Positions 17,701-26,629 of a stretch of 64,000 nucleotides of DNA are shown here, piece by piece. The notes under the pieces are model-generated. The model made no database searches and was not told the DNA's origin. It worked only from the letters and a program-made list of their open reading frames with translations. Location: positions 1 through 64,000 of IMG/VR virus record IMGVR_UViG_3300032236_001082; one strand, written 5' to 3'. A program made the translations under genes and the position numbers. Position 1 is the stretch's first letter. The number at the start of each line of letters is the position of its first letter. The stretch comes from a virus.

Positions 17701-17914
17701 TAAGATCTGTTCCGAGCCCAGTTGCAATTGCAGCTTGAAGCTGAGCTGGGGTAATTGTTGCATATCCTAGTGCGGTCCATGTTGATGTACCATCACCAAC
17801 TTTAATTTTCTTTGTGTCTGACTCATAGCCAGCTTCGCCTGCTGCCAGGACGGGATTTACGGAAGTCCAATCTGCTGCTGTACCTCTACGTAGTTGAATT
17901 CTTACTGTTGACAT
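14717..17914 (-). CDS. Long tail fibre with Mtd-like N-terminal domain
   Basis: 1065 residues. The N-terminus (STVRIQLRRGTAADWTSVN, LAAGEAGYESDTKKIKVGDG) is the Mtd-N/virion-attachment module seen in many fibres. Residues 80-300 and 430-560 are coiled-coil-like repeats built on TEVTNRNSAI and ISTAEGYTDT. Between them are beta-helix-like blocks with TLSIDTATTVDLN and the LTNKTITG motif. A domain around residues 690-800 (GISGFSVGDRILVR) and a C-terminal knob (AGVTILSTPGLKLRTTG) resemble other fibre tips. It probably forms the receptor-binding trimer. Long segments are shared with the 18.4-19.9 kb gene. Confidence 0.88.
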   Translation of the reverse strand: MSTVRIQLRRGTAADWTSVNPVLAAGEAGYESDTKKIKVGDGTSTWTALGYATITPAQLQAAIATGLGTDLTAYDVNHALGYTAADAADLSGLASQTSTDISDAITTAENYTDAAISTEVTNRNTAISSKSVDTLSQAEDFATTADTALHATITTEIATAKSQAITTSESYADTKKIEAISTAEGYTDTAISNLINGAPAALDTLREIADHFATDESTASALATTVSGKVAKAGDTMSGDLAMGGHKVKDLATPTLNTDAATKAYVDTNDQTTLTSANTYTDSAKASAISLAASNAAGIYATKSAPTFTGTITASESSLDGIVLKNGTVDGTKITSGTIHNLQIADVDGSKIAVASISGDRIISITEDQVTGLNTALGLKANLDSPTFSGTVVLPATTSIGTTTSTELGYVHGVTASIQPQLTTSSNHIAATTNVHGISDTSALATKTYADNAVSTEATNRATAVTNAITTSETYTDGKISTEVTNRNAAIATSLTTAEGYTDTAKAAAISTSEAYTDSAIATEVTNRNSAISTATANVVKTTDTGTVTSTMIADGTIVNADISSSAAIATSKISGLDTALAAKAPLASPTFTGTVSGITKSMVGLGNVDNTSDANKPVSTATQTALDAKLSLAGGTMTGTLTLAGAPTSDLHAATKLYVDGVASGINFHAATKVATTANLSTTYSNGTAGYGATLTADTNRAFSTVDGISGFSVGDRILVRAQTDAKQNGIYTLTTVGSSSAPWVLTRATDDDNNPNGEMAGGDFNFVTSGTLYGSTGFILSNTGTVAIGTDNINYVQFNAAQAILAGTGLSKNGTTLSIDTATTVDLNTAQTLTNKTITGTFTGPLTGNTAGTHTGAVVGNADTATKLATARNINGVAFDGSAAITVKASTTNALTIGTGLSGSSFDGSGAVTIAIDSTVATLTGSQTLTNKTLTAPVITLPSAGITFSDGSIQTVAAVPSITTIATAVAASNGTYYPSQYRDQMVPIAGAYTLTIAPDGTNTAPIGTSVDFYQSSGTGAAFAAGAGVTILSTPGLKLRTTGSVATIMKTAANTWLLFGDLSA

Positions 17915-17971
17915 TTTATTACCCCTTTTTATTTTTTATTTTTTTTATTATACCAGTTACCTGGCTTAAAA

Positions 17972-18334
17972 CTAAATTACTCCTGCATCAAATACATAGT
18001 CAAAATATGAATATGGTGTAGGAGTTCCTGCGTCTACAAATTTGCTATCCCCGCTAATTACAACGCCATTTGCCTGAACAATATATGTAGGCTGACCGTT
18101 ATAATCAATTGACAAGCCAATATCCATAAATGACAAGTTTCCTCCCAAATCTGCCAGTGTGGCAATGGAGGTCCAAGAATCATTTACGTATATTTGTAAT
18201 CTATTGGATGTTGTATCAAACGCTAAAGGGGTTGATCCTAATATAACTTGTGACCCAAATGTTGCATTTCCCGCTACATTTAGCCCATTTTTAACTTTAA
18301 AGTCTTTATCTGTAGTTACACTACTTGTTGTCAT
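17972..18334 (-). CDS. Short tail-fibre accessory protein
   Basis: 120 residues starting MTTSSVTTDKDFKVKNGLNV. The block DKDFKVKNGLNVAGNATFG is closely similar to the N-terminus of the 18.4-19.9 kb fibre (DKNFRVKHGLVVEG), so both probably attach to the same virion site. LQIYVNDSWTSIATLADLG recalls fibre adaptor sequences with the FxGxxW type motif. The C-terminus, YSYFDYVFDAGVI, has no parallel that I know. Confidence 0.7.
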   Translation of the reverse strand: MTTSSVTTDKDFKVKNGLNVAGNATFGSQVILGSTPLAFDTTSNRLQIYVNDSWTSIATLADLGGNLSFMDIGLSIDYNGQPTYIVQANGVVISGDSKFVDAGTPTPYSYFDYVFDAGVI

Positions 18335-18369
18335 TTTCGGTTCACTGTCCCCTAGAATTTGTATTTTGT

Positions 18370-18392
18370 GTGGGGGATTTTAAGGATCCCCC
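18370..18392 (-). terminator. Terminator upstream of short fibre gene
   Basis: 8-bp stem (TGGGGGAT/ATCCCCCA) closing a TTTAAGG loop between fibre genes ending at 18406 and starting at 18334. The loop sequence is like those after the capsid gene and after 52.1 kb. Confidence 0.7.
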
Positions 18393-18405
18393 AAACCTTT
18401 TACTA

Positions 18406-19923
18406 CTACTTAATTAATGTTGCTACTACAGAAACAGTTGTTGCTGCCTGAAGTGTTGTTACTGATACTGAGACGTTTCCGCCAGAGTATGCAGCTGTAA
18501 CAGTACCCAAATCTCCGTTTGTGCCAACTTGAGCATATTCGGTAATTGCGATATTGTTTGAAGAATCAAGAGTTAAAAGAACCTCTGAAATTTGTGAATG
18601 AGTTGATGTAGCAAATTTAACCAAAACCTTTGCAGTCTTGTAATCTGCTCCCGCCCAAGTGATTGCATTTGCAGTTCCAGCTATAGAAACAGTAGATGTT
18701 GCTGCTTTTATTGTTGATATTGAATTAATATTAACTGCTGTAAATGCTGTGGTTCCACTTGTAACATTTGAAACCGCTGCATCTGTATAACCCTCTGCTG
18801 TTGATAGAGAAGTTGCAATTGCAGAGTTACGGTTTGTAACTTCAGTTGAAATTGCGGTATCTGTATAACCCTCAGATGTTGAAATTGCTTGAGATTTAGC
18901 TGTATTTATTGCAGAATTACGGTTAGTAACTTCTGTTGAAATTGCTGAGTCTGTATAGCCTTCTGCTGTTGATAGAGAAGAATCTACATAAGCCTTAGTG
19001 GCTGCATCTGTGTTTGCCGTTGGTGTTCCAAGGCCAGTAACCTTGTGAGTTCCCATTGCAAGATCGCCAGACATAGTATCGCCAGCTTTTGAAACTTTGC
19101 CAGAGACTGTTGTAGCCAAAGCTGATGCTGTGCTTTCGTCTGATGCCAAAGCTGCTGCAATCTCGCCAAGTGTGTCAAGAATTGTTGGCGCACCATTGAT
19201 GAGGTTAGAAATTGCTGTATCTGTGTAGCCTTCGGCTGTAGAAATAGCTTCTGATTTCTTTGTGTCTGCGTATGATTCTGCAGTAGAAATTGCCTGAGAT
19301 TTAGCAGTTGCAATTGCTGAGTTACGATTTGTAACTTCAGTTGAAATTGCTGAATCTGTGTAACCTTCTGCGGTTGAAATAGCCTGAGATTTAGCAGTGT
19401 CTGTGTAACCTTCTGCGGTTGATAATGCTGTTGCTATAGCTGAATTACGGTTAGTAACTTCAGTTGAAATTGCTGATGTTATAGCTGAATTTCTATTAGT
19501 GACTTCTGTTGAAATGGCGGAATCTGTGTAGGATTCTGCTGAATTTAAAGCGTTACCTGCTGCTGTGTCAGCATAAGACTCTGCAGTGCTTATAGCATTT
19601 GAGATATCTGTTGATGACTGGCTGGATAACGTGCTTGAAAGTGAAGAGATAGCTGAATCTGTATAGGAATTTGCATTTGACTCTGCAGTAGAAGCTGCTC
19701 CATATGCATCAAATACGTTTGAGTTTACTGTAAGATTGCCTGCGCCATCTACGTTAAATACTGCTGTGTCAACAGACTTAACAAGTGTAGCTCCACCAAC
19801 AAGATTAAGGATATAAGAATCACCTGATGATTCTGTAAGAATATTATTGCCATTGATTGTACCTGTGGTACCTTCAACAACTAAACCATGTTTAACTCTA
19901 AAATTTTTATCTACTGTTGCCAT
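18406..19923 (-). CDS. Tail fibre with coiled TEVTNRN repeats
   Basis: 505 residues. After a 40-residue attachment region (DKNFRVKHGLVVEG) come about a dozen imperfect repeats of SYADTAIS...TEVTNRNSAI, which should form a trimeric coiled coil. A central block, DTMSGDLAMGTHKVTGLGTP with ATKAYVD, is shared almost residue for residue with the 14.7-17.9 kb fibre. The C-terminal 110 residues (FTAVNINSISTIKAATSTV onward) form a small beta tip. Ordered between other fibre genes, it is probably a second fibre or a shaft subunit. Confidence 0.85.
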   Translation of the reverse strand: MATVDKNFRVKHGLVVEGTTGTINGNNILTESSGDSYILNLVGGATLVKSVDTAVFNVDGAGNLTVNSNVFDAYGAASTAESNANSYTDSAISSLSSTLSSQSSTDISNAISTAESYADTAAGNALNSAESYTDSAISTEVTNRNSAITSAISTEVTNRNSAIATALSTAEGYTDTAKSQAISTAEGYTDSAISTEVTNRNSAIATAKSQAISTAESYADTKKSEAISTAEGYTDTAISNLINGAPTILDTLGEIAAALASDESTASALATTVSGKVSKAGDTMSGDLAMGTHKVTGLGTPTANTDAATKAYVDSSLSTAEGYTDSAISTEVTNRNSAINTAKSQAISTSEGYTDTAISTEVTNRNSAIATSLSTAEGYTDAAVSNVTSGTTAFTAVNINSISTIKAATSTVSIAGTANAITWAGADYKTAKVLVKFATSTHSQISEVLLTLDSSNNIAITEYAQVGTNGDLGTVTAAYSGGNVSVSVTTLQAATTVSVVATLIK

Positions 19924-19949
19924 GTTTGGGTGTTGCTCCTTGTTTTATT

Positions 19950-20504
19950 TTATTTTTTAATAGCTGTTCTGATAAACCTTACGGATACAGATCCCGCTAT
20001 TGGGGTCACTACTAAGTTTATTATACTTTCACTTACTGTAAAATCCAAATGGGCTGGGTTTGTAAAAGAATCGCTTGTAGATATTACATTTGATTCAGTT
20101 ACTCCAATGTTTGCACCAAACAAAACTTTAATTATTGATGAATAAATTTCAGAACCCTTTGTTATTTGTATTTCGTAAGTTGCTGATCTCCACACATTAG
20201 AATCTAAAGAATCTATTGTTGTTGGATTTTCTATTTCATTAACTGTTAAATCATTATTGCCGTCTAAACCTAAAAGGTCTACAGCGTTGTTGCCTTCAAG
20301 TCCCGCCAATTGAGACTGAATGTCAGAAACTTTATAATCAAGAGAATTTACATCTGTTGATCCATCAATACCAACTTTTGCTTCAAGAGCTTCAATTGCA
20401 GTATTTGCAAGTATGTGTTGCTCCGAGTGAGATGGATTTGATAATGGATCATTTGAATTAGGATTTGTAATGCTATCTAAATTTTCGGGGAAACTACTGG
20501 CCAA
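19950..20504 (-). CDS. Fibre-associated protein
   Basis: 184 residues. The N-terminal region PSHSEQHILANTAIEALEAKVG is a helical linker often found in actinophage tail adaptors, followed by a beta domain around SNVWRSATYEIQITKGSEIY, a pattern used by small fibre tips and carbohydrate modules. Its start overlaps the upstream gene end by 11 bases. Role in the tail by context. Confidence 0.7.
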   Translation of the reverse strand: MASSFPENLDSITNPNSNDPLSNPSHSEQHILANTAIEALEAKVGIDGSTDVNSLDYKVSDIQSQLAGLEGNNAVDLLGLDGNNDLTVNEIENPTTIDSLDSNVWRSATYEIQITKGSEIYSSIIKVLFGANIGVTESNVISTSDSFTNPAHLDFTVSESIINLVVTPIAGSVSVRFIRTAIKK

Positions 20505-20865
20505 TTATGCCACCATCCAAGTTTGAAAGATTTGATTGTGATTGTCTAGTTGCTGTAGCTTCCTGACTGCCACCATCTTCTCCTATTATAACAGGGATGC
20601 TCTCTAACGCCGAACCGCCATCAACATCTCCTCCAAGAAGTATTGGATCTTGAATATTGATTGTGTGTATATCACCATCATAGGTATGAGTGTGTTCATA
20701 AAATGGAACGGGATCATCTGATTTAACAACAGTTACCCAAGTTACACCATTAAAAATTCTTATACTGCTATCTTGTGTATTAAAATAAATATCGCCTTCT
20801 GTACCAGAAGAAGGATCAGATGCTCTTGTTAAAAGATTTAATGGGGTTAACATTTTTCTTGACAT
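20494..20865 (-). CDS. Small fibre protein with adaptor motif
   Basis: 123 residues. LLTRASDPSSGTEGDIYFN followed by IRIFNGVTWVTV is a widespread adaptor motif that starts fibre proteins (a similar stretch begins the next gene). The following HTYDGDIHTI segment and C-terminal glycine-rich part look like a short beta module. Probably an adaptor or chaperone for the neighbouring fibre. Confidence 0.7.
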   Translation of the reverse strand: MSRKMLTPLNLLTRASDPSSGTEGDIYFNTQDSSIRIFNGVTWVTVVKSDDPVPFYEHTHTYDGDIHTINIQDPILLGGDVDGGSALESIPVIIGEDGGSQEATATRQSQSNLSNLDGGIIGQ

Positions 20866-20888
20866 CTGATCCTCCTCTAGTTTTCCTA

Positions 20889-22676
20889 TTATCCTACGAT
20901 AATAACTTTGTAAGCGTTTGTATCTGGGGCATTTGTAAATGCTATTGTAACTGTATTGTCATCTTTCATACGAATATCAGTCTCTACAACATTATACTCT
21001 GCATTATTTTCTCTTACCATAACAGTAATGTCACGGGTTCCAAGATTGTGTACAACATCAAATGATGTATTTGATGCATCCCCAACGGTTGAAACATATT
21101 TACGAGCAATTGCATAGTAATGTGAACCATCATTTGTTAATGTCCAGTCCTTATTAGACTCAGACCAAATAATAGCTGTATCATTAGCAGTTCCACGGTG
21201 TACGATAATTCCAGCATCTTGTGTTGGAGCACCAGTCCAGTTAGTATTGAGTTTAATTGTATTATCTTCAATATTAATTTCTGTACGGTTTACCGCATTA
21301 AGTGTTCCGTTAACATTTAGATTTCCATCTACTGTTACATTTCCACCAAATTGAACTTCTTTTGTTGATCCAGTAACTGAGACAACATTTGCTCCATTTG
21401 AGTCAAGAACATTAAATGCACCATTTGTTCCGCCTCCGCCAATAGTTACATCTTCTGATGTAATCTGAATAGCTTGTGCAACAATGTTTAGTGTATTTGC
21501 TCCGCCATCTTTAGAAGCAATAGAATCTGTAATAAGATTGTTATTTATAACAACATTTCCAGAATCTGGACTTAATGTAAGGTCTAAGTTATTTGTACTT
21601 ATAGTACCTTCTGAATCAAGTCTAATCTGATCGCTGAATGTTGTATTGCCATTTTGTGGGTCAATATTAATCCCGCCATCATGTGATTCTAAATGTAACC
21701 AGCCAGTTGCAGCAACTGTTAAGCTGCCATCTGATGGATGAGCAATAATAGCACCACGGTTATTACCACCGTTGTCGCCACCTTGCCAAAGTTCTACCTT
21801 GGATGTATGTAATTCAGCACCAAGTGTTGTTACAATACCATTGTCTGGGAAGAGAGTGATTGCTCCGCTGTCAGTAGAAATCTTTCCGTCGTTACCATCA
21901 ATGTAAATATTGTTATTAATCCAAGTACGTCCTGTATTTGGATTAATCTTGATATCACCACTGTTAGTTTCAAGCTGAAGCTGTCCACTTGTTGCAGTAA
22001 GTCTTAAAGAAGAGTCAGACTGAGCAGCAATTACACCTTGAAGATCTCCATTGCGATAATATTCTGTTTTCTGAAGATGAAGTTCTCCAGAATTACCATT
22101 AATATTTACAACGTTGCTATCAGCATTAAGATTGACATCACCATTATTTGATGTTAGGTTTAAATTACCATTTGCTGTGATGCTTGCATTTGAACCATCG
22201 TTATTGATGGTAAGCATGCGTGTATCATCTTGAGCATGATTAAGTGCAATGTATTCACCAGTTGCACTAAGCATAATTGATGGATAACCATCATTGTTTT
22301 TAATATATGTGTCTGGTGCAAGAGAAATTGTTGTTGTATTATCAATATCATTGACAACAATTTGATTCTCTGTTCCAGATACGTTAAAGTGTGTACTTAA
22401 TGTAATGATTCCTGTGGCTGGGTCAACACTAGCTGTTCCCGTTACATCTCCTGTGAGTGTTACGGTTGAAGCAGATGCTCCTCCTACAGAAAGGTCATAC
22501 CATTTAGCACCTTGAAGTGAATCGTTGCGATAAACACGAAGTGTTTTTCTTGTGCTGTCGTAGTAAATTCGACCTTCCGTATTGCCACTTGACGGGGCAG
22601 TGGAAAGGTTTTGAATGACGGCATTTTGAAGCTCGTTCTGATTCAGGTCAATATTAGTTAGAAATAATCTAGCCAT
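20889..22676 (-). CDS. Tail fibre with beta-helical shaft
   Basis: 595 residues. The N-terminus (NEGRIYYDSTRKTLRVYRND-like, then WYDLSVGG) is an adaptor motif. The middle is a long run of short beta strands with repeated NLTSNNGDVNLNADS, ISTDSGAITLFPDNG and TLSPDSGNVVINN, as in beta-solenoid shafts. The C-terminal 95 residues (IARKYVSTVGDASN, VVHNLGTRDITVMVREN, PDTNAYKVIIVG) are a compact tip also seen in other phage fibres. Function is host surface contact, by family pattern and position. Confidence 0.87.
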   Translation of the reverse strand: MARLFLTNIDLNQNELQNAVIQNLSTAPSSGNTEGRIYYDSTRKTLRVYRNDSLQGAKWYDLSVGGASASTVTLTGDVTGTASVDPATGIITLSTHFNVSGTENQIVVNDIDNTTTISLAPDTYIKNNDGYPSIMLSATGEYIALNHAQDDTRMLTINNDGSNASITANGNLNLTSNNGDVNLNADSNVVNINGNSGELHLQKTEYYRNGDLQGVIAAQSDSSLRLTATSGQLQLETNSGDIKINPNTGRTWINNNIYIDGNDGKISTDSGAITLFPDNGIVTTLGAELHTSKVELWQGGDNGGNNRGAIIAHPSDGSLTVAATGWLHLESHDGGINIDPQNGNTTFSDQIRLDSEGTISTNNLDLTLSPDSGNVVINNNLITDSIASKDGGANTLNIVAQAIQITSEDVTIGGGGTNGAFNVLDSNGANVVSVTGSTKEVQFGGNVTVDGNLNVNGTLNAVNRTEINIEDNTIKLNTNWTGAPTQDAGIIVHRGTANDTAIIWSESNKDWTLTNDGSHYYAIARKYVSTVGDASNTSFDVVHNLGTRDITVMVRENNAEYNVVETDIRMKDDNTVTIAFTNAPDTNAYKVIIVG

Positions 22677-22709
22677 TTATATTTTACCTACCCTTTCGTT
22701 CATTTGTGT

Positions 22710-23162
22710 TTAAGAAAGATATGCTTTCCCAGACACTGCCCCGATGAATCGTAAAACGATTGTATTTTCATCAGGGTAGGATATTTCTCCTTCTATAACG
22801 GTTCCTGCAGTATCAATGCAAGTTGCGTTAGGATGATATCCAAGATCATGTTGTATATGCCACTCTGAGGCAGCATTTGGTATATTGAAAACTTGTCCTA
22901 AAAGATTATGATTAAATCCTTCAAAAAGAATATCTGTTGGCCAGCCAGTAGTAGTTTTAGGTCCATAAACAATTCTTGTATTTGTATCAACCCAAACATC
23001 TCCAACACGTCCCACCAAATTTGATGGAAGGCCTGGGCCAGTTAAAAAACTTGTTCCTGGATCGCCTTTTGCACCAGTAACAGTTGCATTTGATCTTACA
23101 ACAACTTTATCTGTATCTTTTACAGTTACTACTTTTGTTGTTTGATAATATTGTTTTGGCAT
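22710..23162 (-). CDS. Virion protein with short collagen-like GXY run
   Basis: 150 residues. Residues 30-38 carry three Gly-X-Y triplets (GAKGDPGTS) with Pro in the Y position, then LTGPGLPSNLVGRVGDVWVD, an adaptor motif. The C-terminal domain, WHIQHDLGYHPNATCIDTAG with EISYPDENTIVLRF, is a small beta module shared by tail proteins. It abuts the next gene, sharing its first and last bases. Possible minor target of the P4H system. Confidence 0.75.
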   Translation of the reverse strand: MPKQYYQTTKVVTVKDTDKVVVRSNATVTGAKGDPGTSFLTGPGLPSNLVGRVGDVWVDTNTRIVYGPKTTTGWPTDILFEGFNHNLLGQVFNIPNAASEWHIQHDLGYHPNATCIDTAGTVIEGEISYPDENTIVLRFIGAVSGKAYLS

Positions 23163-23500
23163 TATATTAAACCAGCCTCTACTTCAACCCATCCATTTAA
23201 CAATGTGTCTTGAGTGTCTTGAATTTTGATTTGATAATAAGATTTAGGTAAAGCAAACTTTTTTGTTTCAGAGCCTGGGAAGGTAACAATAATTGTTGCT
23301 CCTATTCCATCGTCAACAGAAATTATTCCACCAGATGTAGTTGAAATTGAACTAATAGATTCTTTGCTACCTGGCTTGGATGCAACTTCAGCAACAATTG
23401 TCTGATTTGAAATATTAATAGGCGTACCATTTGTATCTTCATAGGTAATAGTGAGTTGCCACTTATCACCCTGAACAATTGAAAAATTAGTATTTGCCAT
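23162..23500 (-). CDS. Small tail protein, BppU-like beta domain
   Basis: 112 residues. The start MANTNFSIVQGDKWQLTITY with TPINISNQTIVAEV resembles the N-terminal domain of phage baseplate/upper-fibre proteins (BppU type). It is the first gene of this fibre block, lying just after a terminator that isolates the block from the reductase gene. Confidence 0.7.
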   Translation of the reverse strand: MANTNFSIVQGDKWQLTITYEDTNGTPINISNQTIVAEVASKPGSKESISSISTTSGGIISVDDGIGATIIVTFPGSETKKFALPKSYYQIKIQDTQDTLLNGWVEVEAGLI

Positions 23501-23549
23501 GTTTACCCCTAAATATTTTTAATTATACCATTCTAACGGCTCAAAACAT

Positions 23550-23592
23550 AAGAAACCCCTGCCACGTATTCGCCGTAGAAACAGGGGTTCTT
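23550..23592 (-). terminator. Terminator between nrdJ and fibre block
   Basis: Inverted repeat (AAGAACCCCTG/CAGGGGTTTCTT, one bulged base) separated by 18 bases, with TTCTTATGTTTT after it on the minus strand. It lies directly downstream of the reductase stop at 23606. Confidence 0.75.
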
Positions 23593-23605
23593 AATTTATA
23601 TTATA

Positions 23606-25540
23606 TCAGTTCTGGCCAATGTCTACAATTTCACATTCTCCAGAAACGCAAGCCAAAGCCTGAGATCCAGTTGTAGAGTCTTCAGTTTCATATAAAGAAA
23701 GGCCTTGCCACTGAATAGACTTTGGCATTTTAGCCACAAGTGCCTCATAGCCATCCTTGTCAACTTCTTGATACGGGGCTTGAACATAAGTGTGCTCTGA
23801 ATAAGGCAAGAATGAAATTCCAGAAACCTCATCAAAATGCTTGTATACCCAAGCTCCAACTTCCATCCATTCATCTTCTTTTACAGAGACTGTAATTGAT
23901 GGTTTATGCTCACACCAGTGTCTTTGATAAGTTAGCCAGATTTCTAGTTGCTGAATAGCAGTTAGCTTGTCTCTAGTAATTGCATTCTTTGGAGCTTTGA
24001 CTGGGAATGAGAAAACAGATGTTGCATCTGGCTTCATAACGTCATCCTCAGTAGGAATTCCAGAATCAATTAAGAACTTTGTAATTGGATCTTTTTTATC
24101 CCCACGAACTGTGCGAATATAATAATCTGAATGCCATGGATGCATTCCTGAACTCACCCCGACCAATTGGGACACTGTGCCTGAAGGCTTAACGCATGTT
24201 ACTGCTGCTGAGGCGGGAATCCCAATTTTCTCTGCCTCTTCAATATTAACCTGAACAGCATACTCACGAAGTCTATCAAGAGCATCAGCCAGTTTATCCA
24301 TTCCACTTTGTCCAGAAAAGAACTTATTTCCAAACTGACCAGTTAAAGAAACTCCAAGCAGTCTTTCTTCTTCTGTATTATCTTTCCAAATTTTACGAAT
24401 ATATTTAAAGTCTGTAAGGGTTGACTGCCATGTTCCAAGAATAGAAGCAAGTCTAACCTTTTTAGCAACAGTCTCTGGAGTATCGTCTTCACGAAGAACA
24501 ACTTCAGACAAGTTGCAGAACTGATAAGGACGCAAAATAATTTCAGAGCAAGGGTTTGTTCCGTAATGAATATCAGCACTACGTCTTCCATATTTTGCTG
24601 CCTGTGCTTGAGCTGCTGCTACGTTGTAGATTCCACGCTCTCCAGATTTTGAATCATACAAAGATTTCCATTCAGCAATAAATTGCTGCATCTCTGGTTT
24701 GCGAGAATAAGCTACTGAGTTGTTTGATAACGCACGTTGAGAATTCTTTTCCCACCAATTACCAGCTTTTGCTTGAGCCATTTCAATATCGTTAATATTA
24801 GACAATGAAATCATTGCTGAACGACGAACGCCTCCAACAACAACAACTTCGCCAATTTTACACATTAAATCATGACACTCAATTGGTTTTAATTGACGAC
24901 CAAGTGCGCCTTTAAAAATTTGAACACTAAAATCAAAAAGATTAACTAATGGTTGTGGACCAGAAGATCTTCCACCCATAGTTTTAAGTCTAGCTCCTGC
25001 TGGACGAACTTTGCTTACATCAATTTGTGGAATTTGTCCTGCCCAAAGCAAAGACAAAAATTCACGATAAGCTTTTGCCCAGCCTTCTTTAGAATCTCCA
25101 ACGGAAATTACTGTATTTGACTTTTCTAATGTTTCGGGAAGGGCTGGAAGTTTGTTGATGTACTTATACTCAACAGAGAATCCAACTCCAGTACCGCACA
25201 TAAGAATATACATAGCTTCATCAAATGAACGAGCATTATCTACTGGAAGAAAAGCACAGTTATATCCAGAAACATTTTCTCTTTCTAATGCAGGTCCTGC
25301 AGTCATAACAGAACGCATTGATGGCATAACATTACGGTTAAACACTGCTTCTCTTAGATCTGCTAAATCTTTATCGTTAGGAACAAAGCCATGTTTTTCA
25401 CGCAACTGAATAACCATAAAATCAAAATAACGATCTACGGTTTCTCCCCAAGTTTCTCTACGATTTTCTTTTTCTAACCATCTTGCATAGCGAGACAATG
25501 CAATAAAGTTTTCATACGGGTTTTCAATTGCTCTAGACAT
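23606..25540 (-). CDS. nrdJ: Adenosylcobalamin-dependent ribonucleoside-triphosphate reductase (class II)
   Basis: 644 residues, shorter than the 739-residue Lactobacillus enzyme but with all key residues. C95 (GYNCAFLP) and C342 (QFCNLSEV) are the redox pair, C331 and E333 (NPCSEI) are the thiyl-radical Cys and Glu, spaced eleven residues from C342 as in the family, and C631/C636 (ACVSGECE) are the C-terminal shuttle pair. The B12 enzyme makes dNTPs without oxygen dependence, and needs host cobalamin. The start has AAGAGGA upstream. It probably works with ThyX and thioredoxin encoded elsewhere in the window. Confidence 0.95.
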   Translation of the reverse strand: MSRAIENPYENFIALSRYARWLEKENRRETWGETVDRYFDFMVIQLREKHGFVPNDKDLADLREAVFNRNVMPSMRSVMTAGPALERENVSGYNCAFLPVDNARSFDEAMYILMCGTGVGFSVEYKYINKLPALPETLEKSNTVISVGDSKEGWAKAYREFLSLLWAGQIPQIDVSKVRPAGARLKTMGGRSSGPQPLVNLFDFSVQIFKGALGRQLKPIECHDLMCKIGEVVVVGGVRRSAMISLSNINDIEMAQAKAGNWWEKNSQRALSNNSVAYSRKPEMQQFIAEWKSLYDSKSGERGIYNVAAAQAQAAKYGRRSADIHYGTNPCSEIILRPYQFCNLSEVVLREDDTPETVAKKVRLASILGTWQSTLTDFKYIRKIWKDNTEEERLLGVSLTGQFGNKFFSGQSGMDKLADALDRLREYAVQVNIEEAEKIGIPASAAVTCVKPSGTVSQLVGVSSGMHPWHSDYYIRTVRGDKKDPITKFLIDSGIPTEDDVMKPDATSVFSFPVKAPKNAITRDKLTAIQQLEIWLTYQRHWCEHKPSITVSVKEDEWMEVGAWVYKHFDEVSGISFLPYSEHTYVQAPYQEVDKDGYEALVAKMPKSIQWQGLSLYETEDSTTGSQALACVSGECEIVDIGQN

Positions 25541-25606
25541 TAAACTTTTCCTCTTATTCTTTAAATTTTAATAGAACTTAATTCTACCACAAACGCTTTC
25601 TAAACG

Positions 25607-26629
25607 TTAAAGTTTAAAATTTTCTTTTTCCATAAGCAATTGTGCATAAATCATTCTTAATCTTGCTACTGCAGGTTTTGTAACTTCTAACCAGTCATAC
25701 TTATGTTGTAAAATATTTGCATTCTTAAAAGATTGTGCAGCAGCTTCTTTATAGTTTTTTACACTACTTAACATTTGTCTTTTTAAATCTTCTTTTTCTG
25801 GTTTCATCATCATACCTTGATGAATATCTGGCCAAGGACTACTATGCCATCTTGCTTTTACTGGAAAAGTAATATAGTCTGCATAATCAGCCCAGCCGTC
25901 TGTTGATATGGAGGGCATGCCAGATGCTTCTGCTTGTAAAGGTTGAAATCCAAATCCTTCTCCCCAGCTTGGATAAACAAAAACATCACAAAGGTTATAT
26001 AACTCAACCATCTCATTTGGGGACAACATAGTATTTATTTCAACGATATTATCATAAACTGAAGCTGGGTTGACCAAATATCCTTGACCCACTTTAACTT
26101 TAGTAGTATTCATCTTAGTGCATTTTAAAACTAATTTATATTTAGGATCATTGCCAAACAATTCAATAAATGAATCTACAACTAGTTGCCCGTCTTTTCT
26201 TGAATAAGGCTCTCCAATATGCAAAAATGTAAATTGATCATGTGGAGCTTTTCTTAATTTTGGAATCCATATATCGTTAATTCCATGCTTATAAACAAAA
26301 ACTTTTTTATTTGGAAATGCTTCACGATATACATTTGCAACCCAATCTGATGTAGCCCATATCTCATCAGCTTTTTCCATTGTGGCTTTATACGTTGGGC
26401 TTATGTCTGTACTCTCCCACGCAGTATAACATATTTTATAACTGAGGGGATCGTTAAAATTATAATTTTTAGGATCTGCAAAACAGATTTCAATATCAGC
26501 TTGTTTAGCTTCTATTTCTACATCTATCTTTAATTTTTTAAATGAATTATATATATTCCAAGAAGCTTCACCATAGCCTACACCACGGTCCATATTTCTA
26601 AAAGCTGGGCCAGTAAACGAAATTTTCAA
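25607..26629 (-). CDS. GT4-family glycosyltransferase
   Basis: 340 residues from a TTG start that has AAGGAG six bases upstream. The Rossmann-like C-terminal half contains FLHIGEPYSRKDGQ and the E-x7-E motif region YPSWGEGFGFQPLQAEASG, both typical of retaining GT-B enzymes (GT4/GT1 class) that transfer from nucleotide sugars. The N-terminal half opens with KISFTGPAFRNMDRGVGYG. It is divergent from the lysozyme operon. It could modify virion protein, DNA or host surface; no acceptor is implied by the sequence. Confidence 0.88.
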   Translation of the reverse strand: MKISFTGPAFRNMDRGVGYGEASWNIYNSFKKLKIDVEIEAKQADIEICFADPKNYNFNDPLSYKICYTAWESTDISPTYKATMEKADEIWATSDWVANVYREAFPNKKVFVYKHGINDIWIPKLRKAPHDQFTFLHIGEPYSRKDGQLVVDSFIELFGNDPKYKLVLKCTKMNTTKVKVGQGYLVNPASVYDNIVEINTMLSPNEMVELYNLCDVFVYPSWGEGFGFQPLQAEASGMPSISTDGWADYADYITFPVKARWHSSPWPDIHQGMMMKPEKEDLKRQMLSSVKNYKEAAAQSFKNANILQHKYDWLEVTKPAVARLRMIYAQLLMEKENFKL

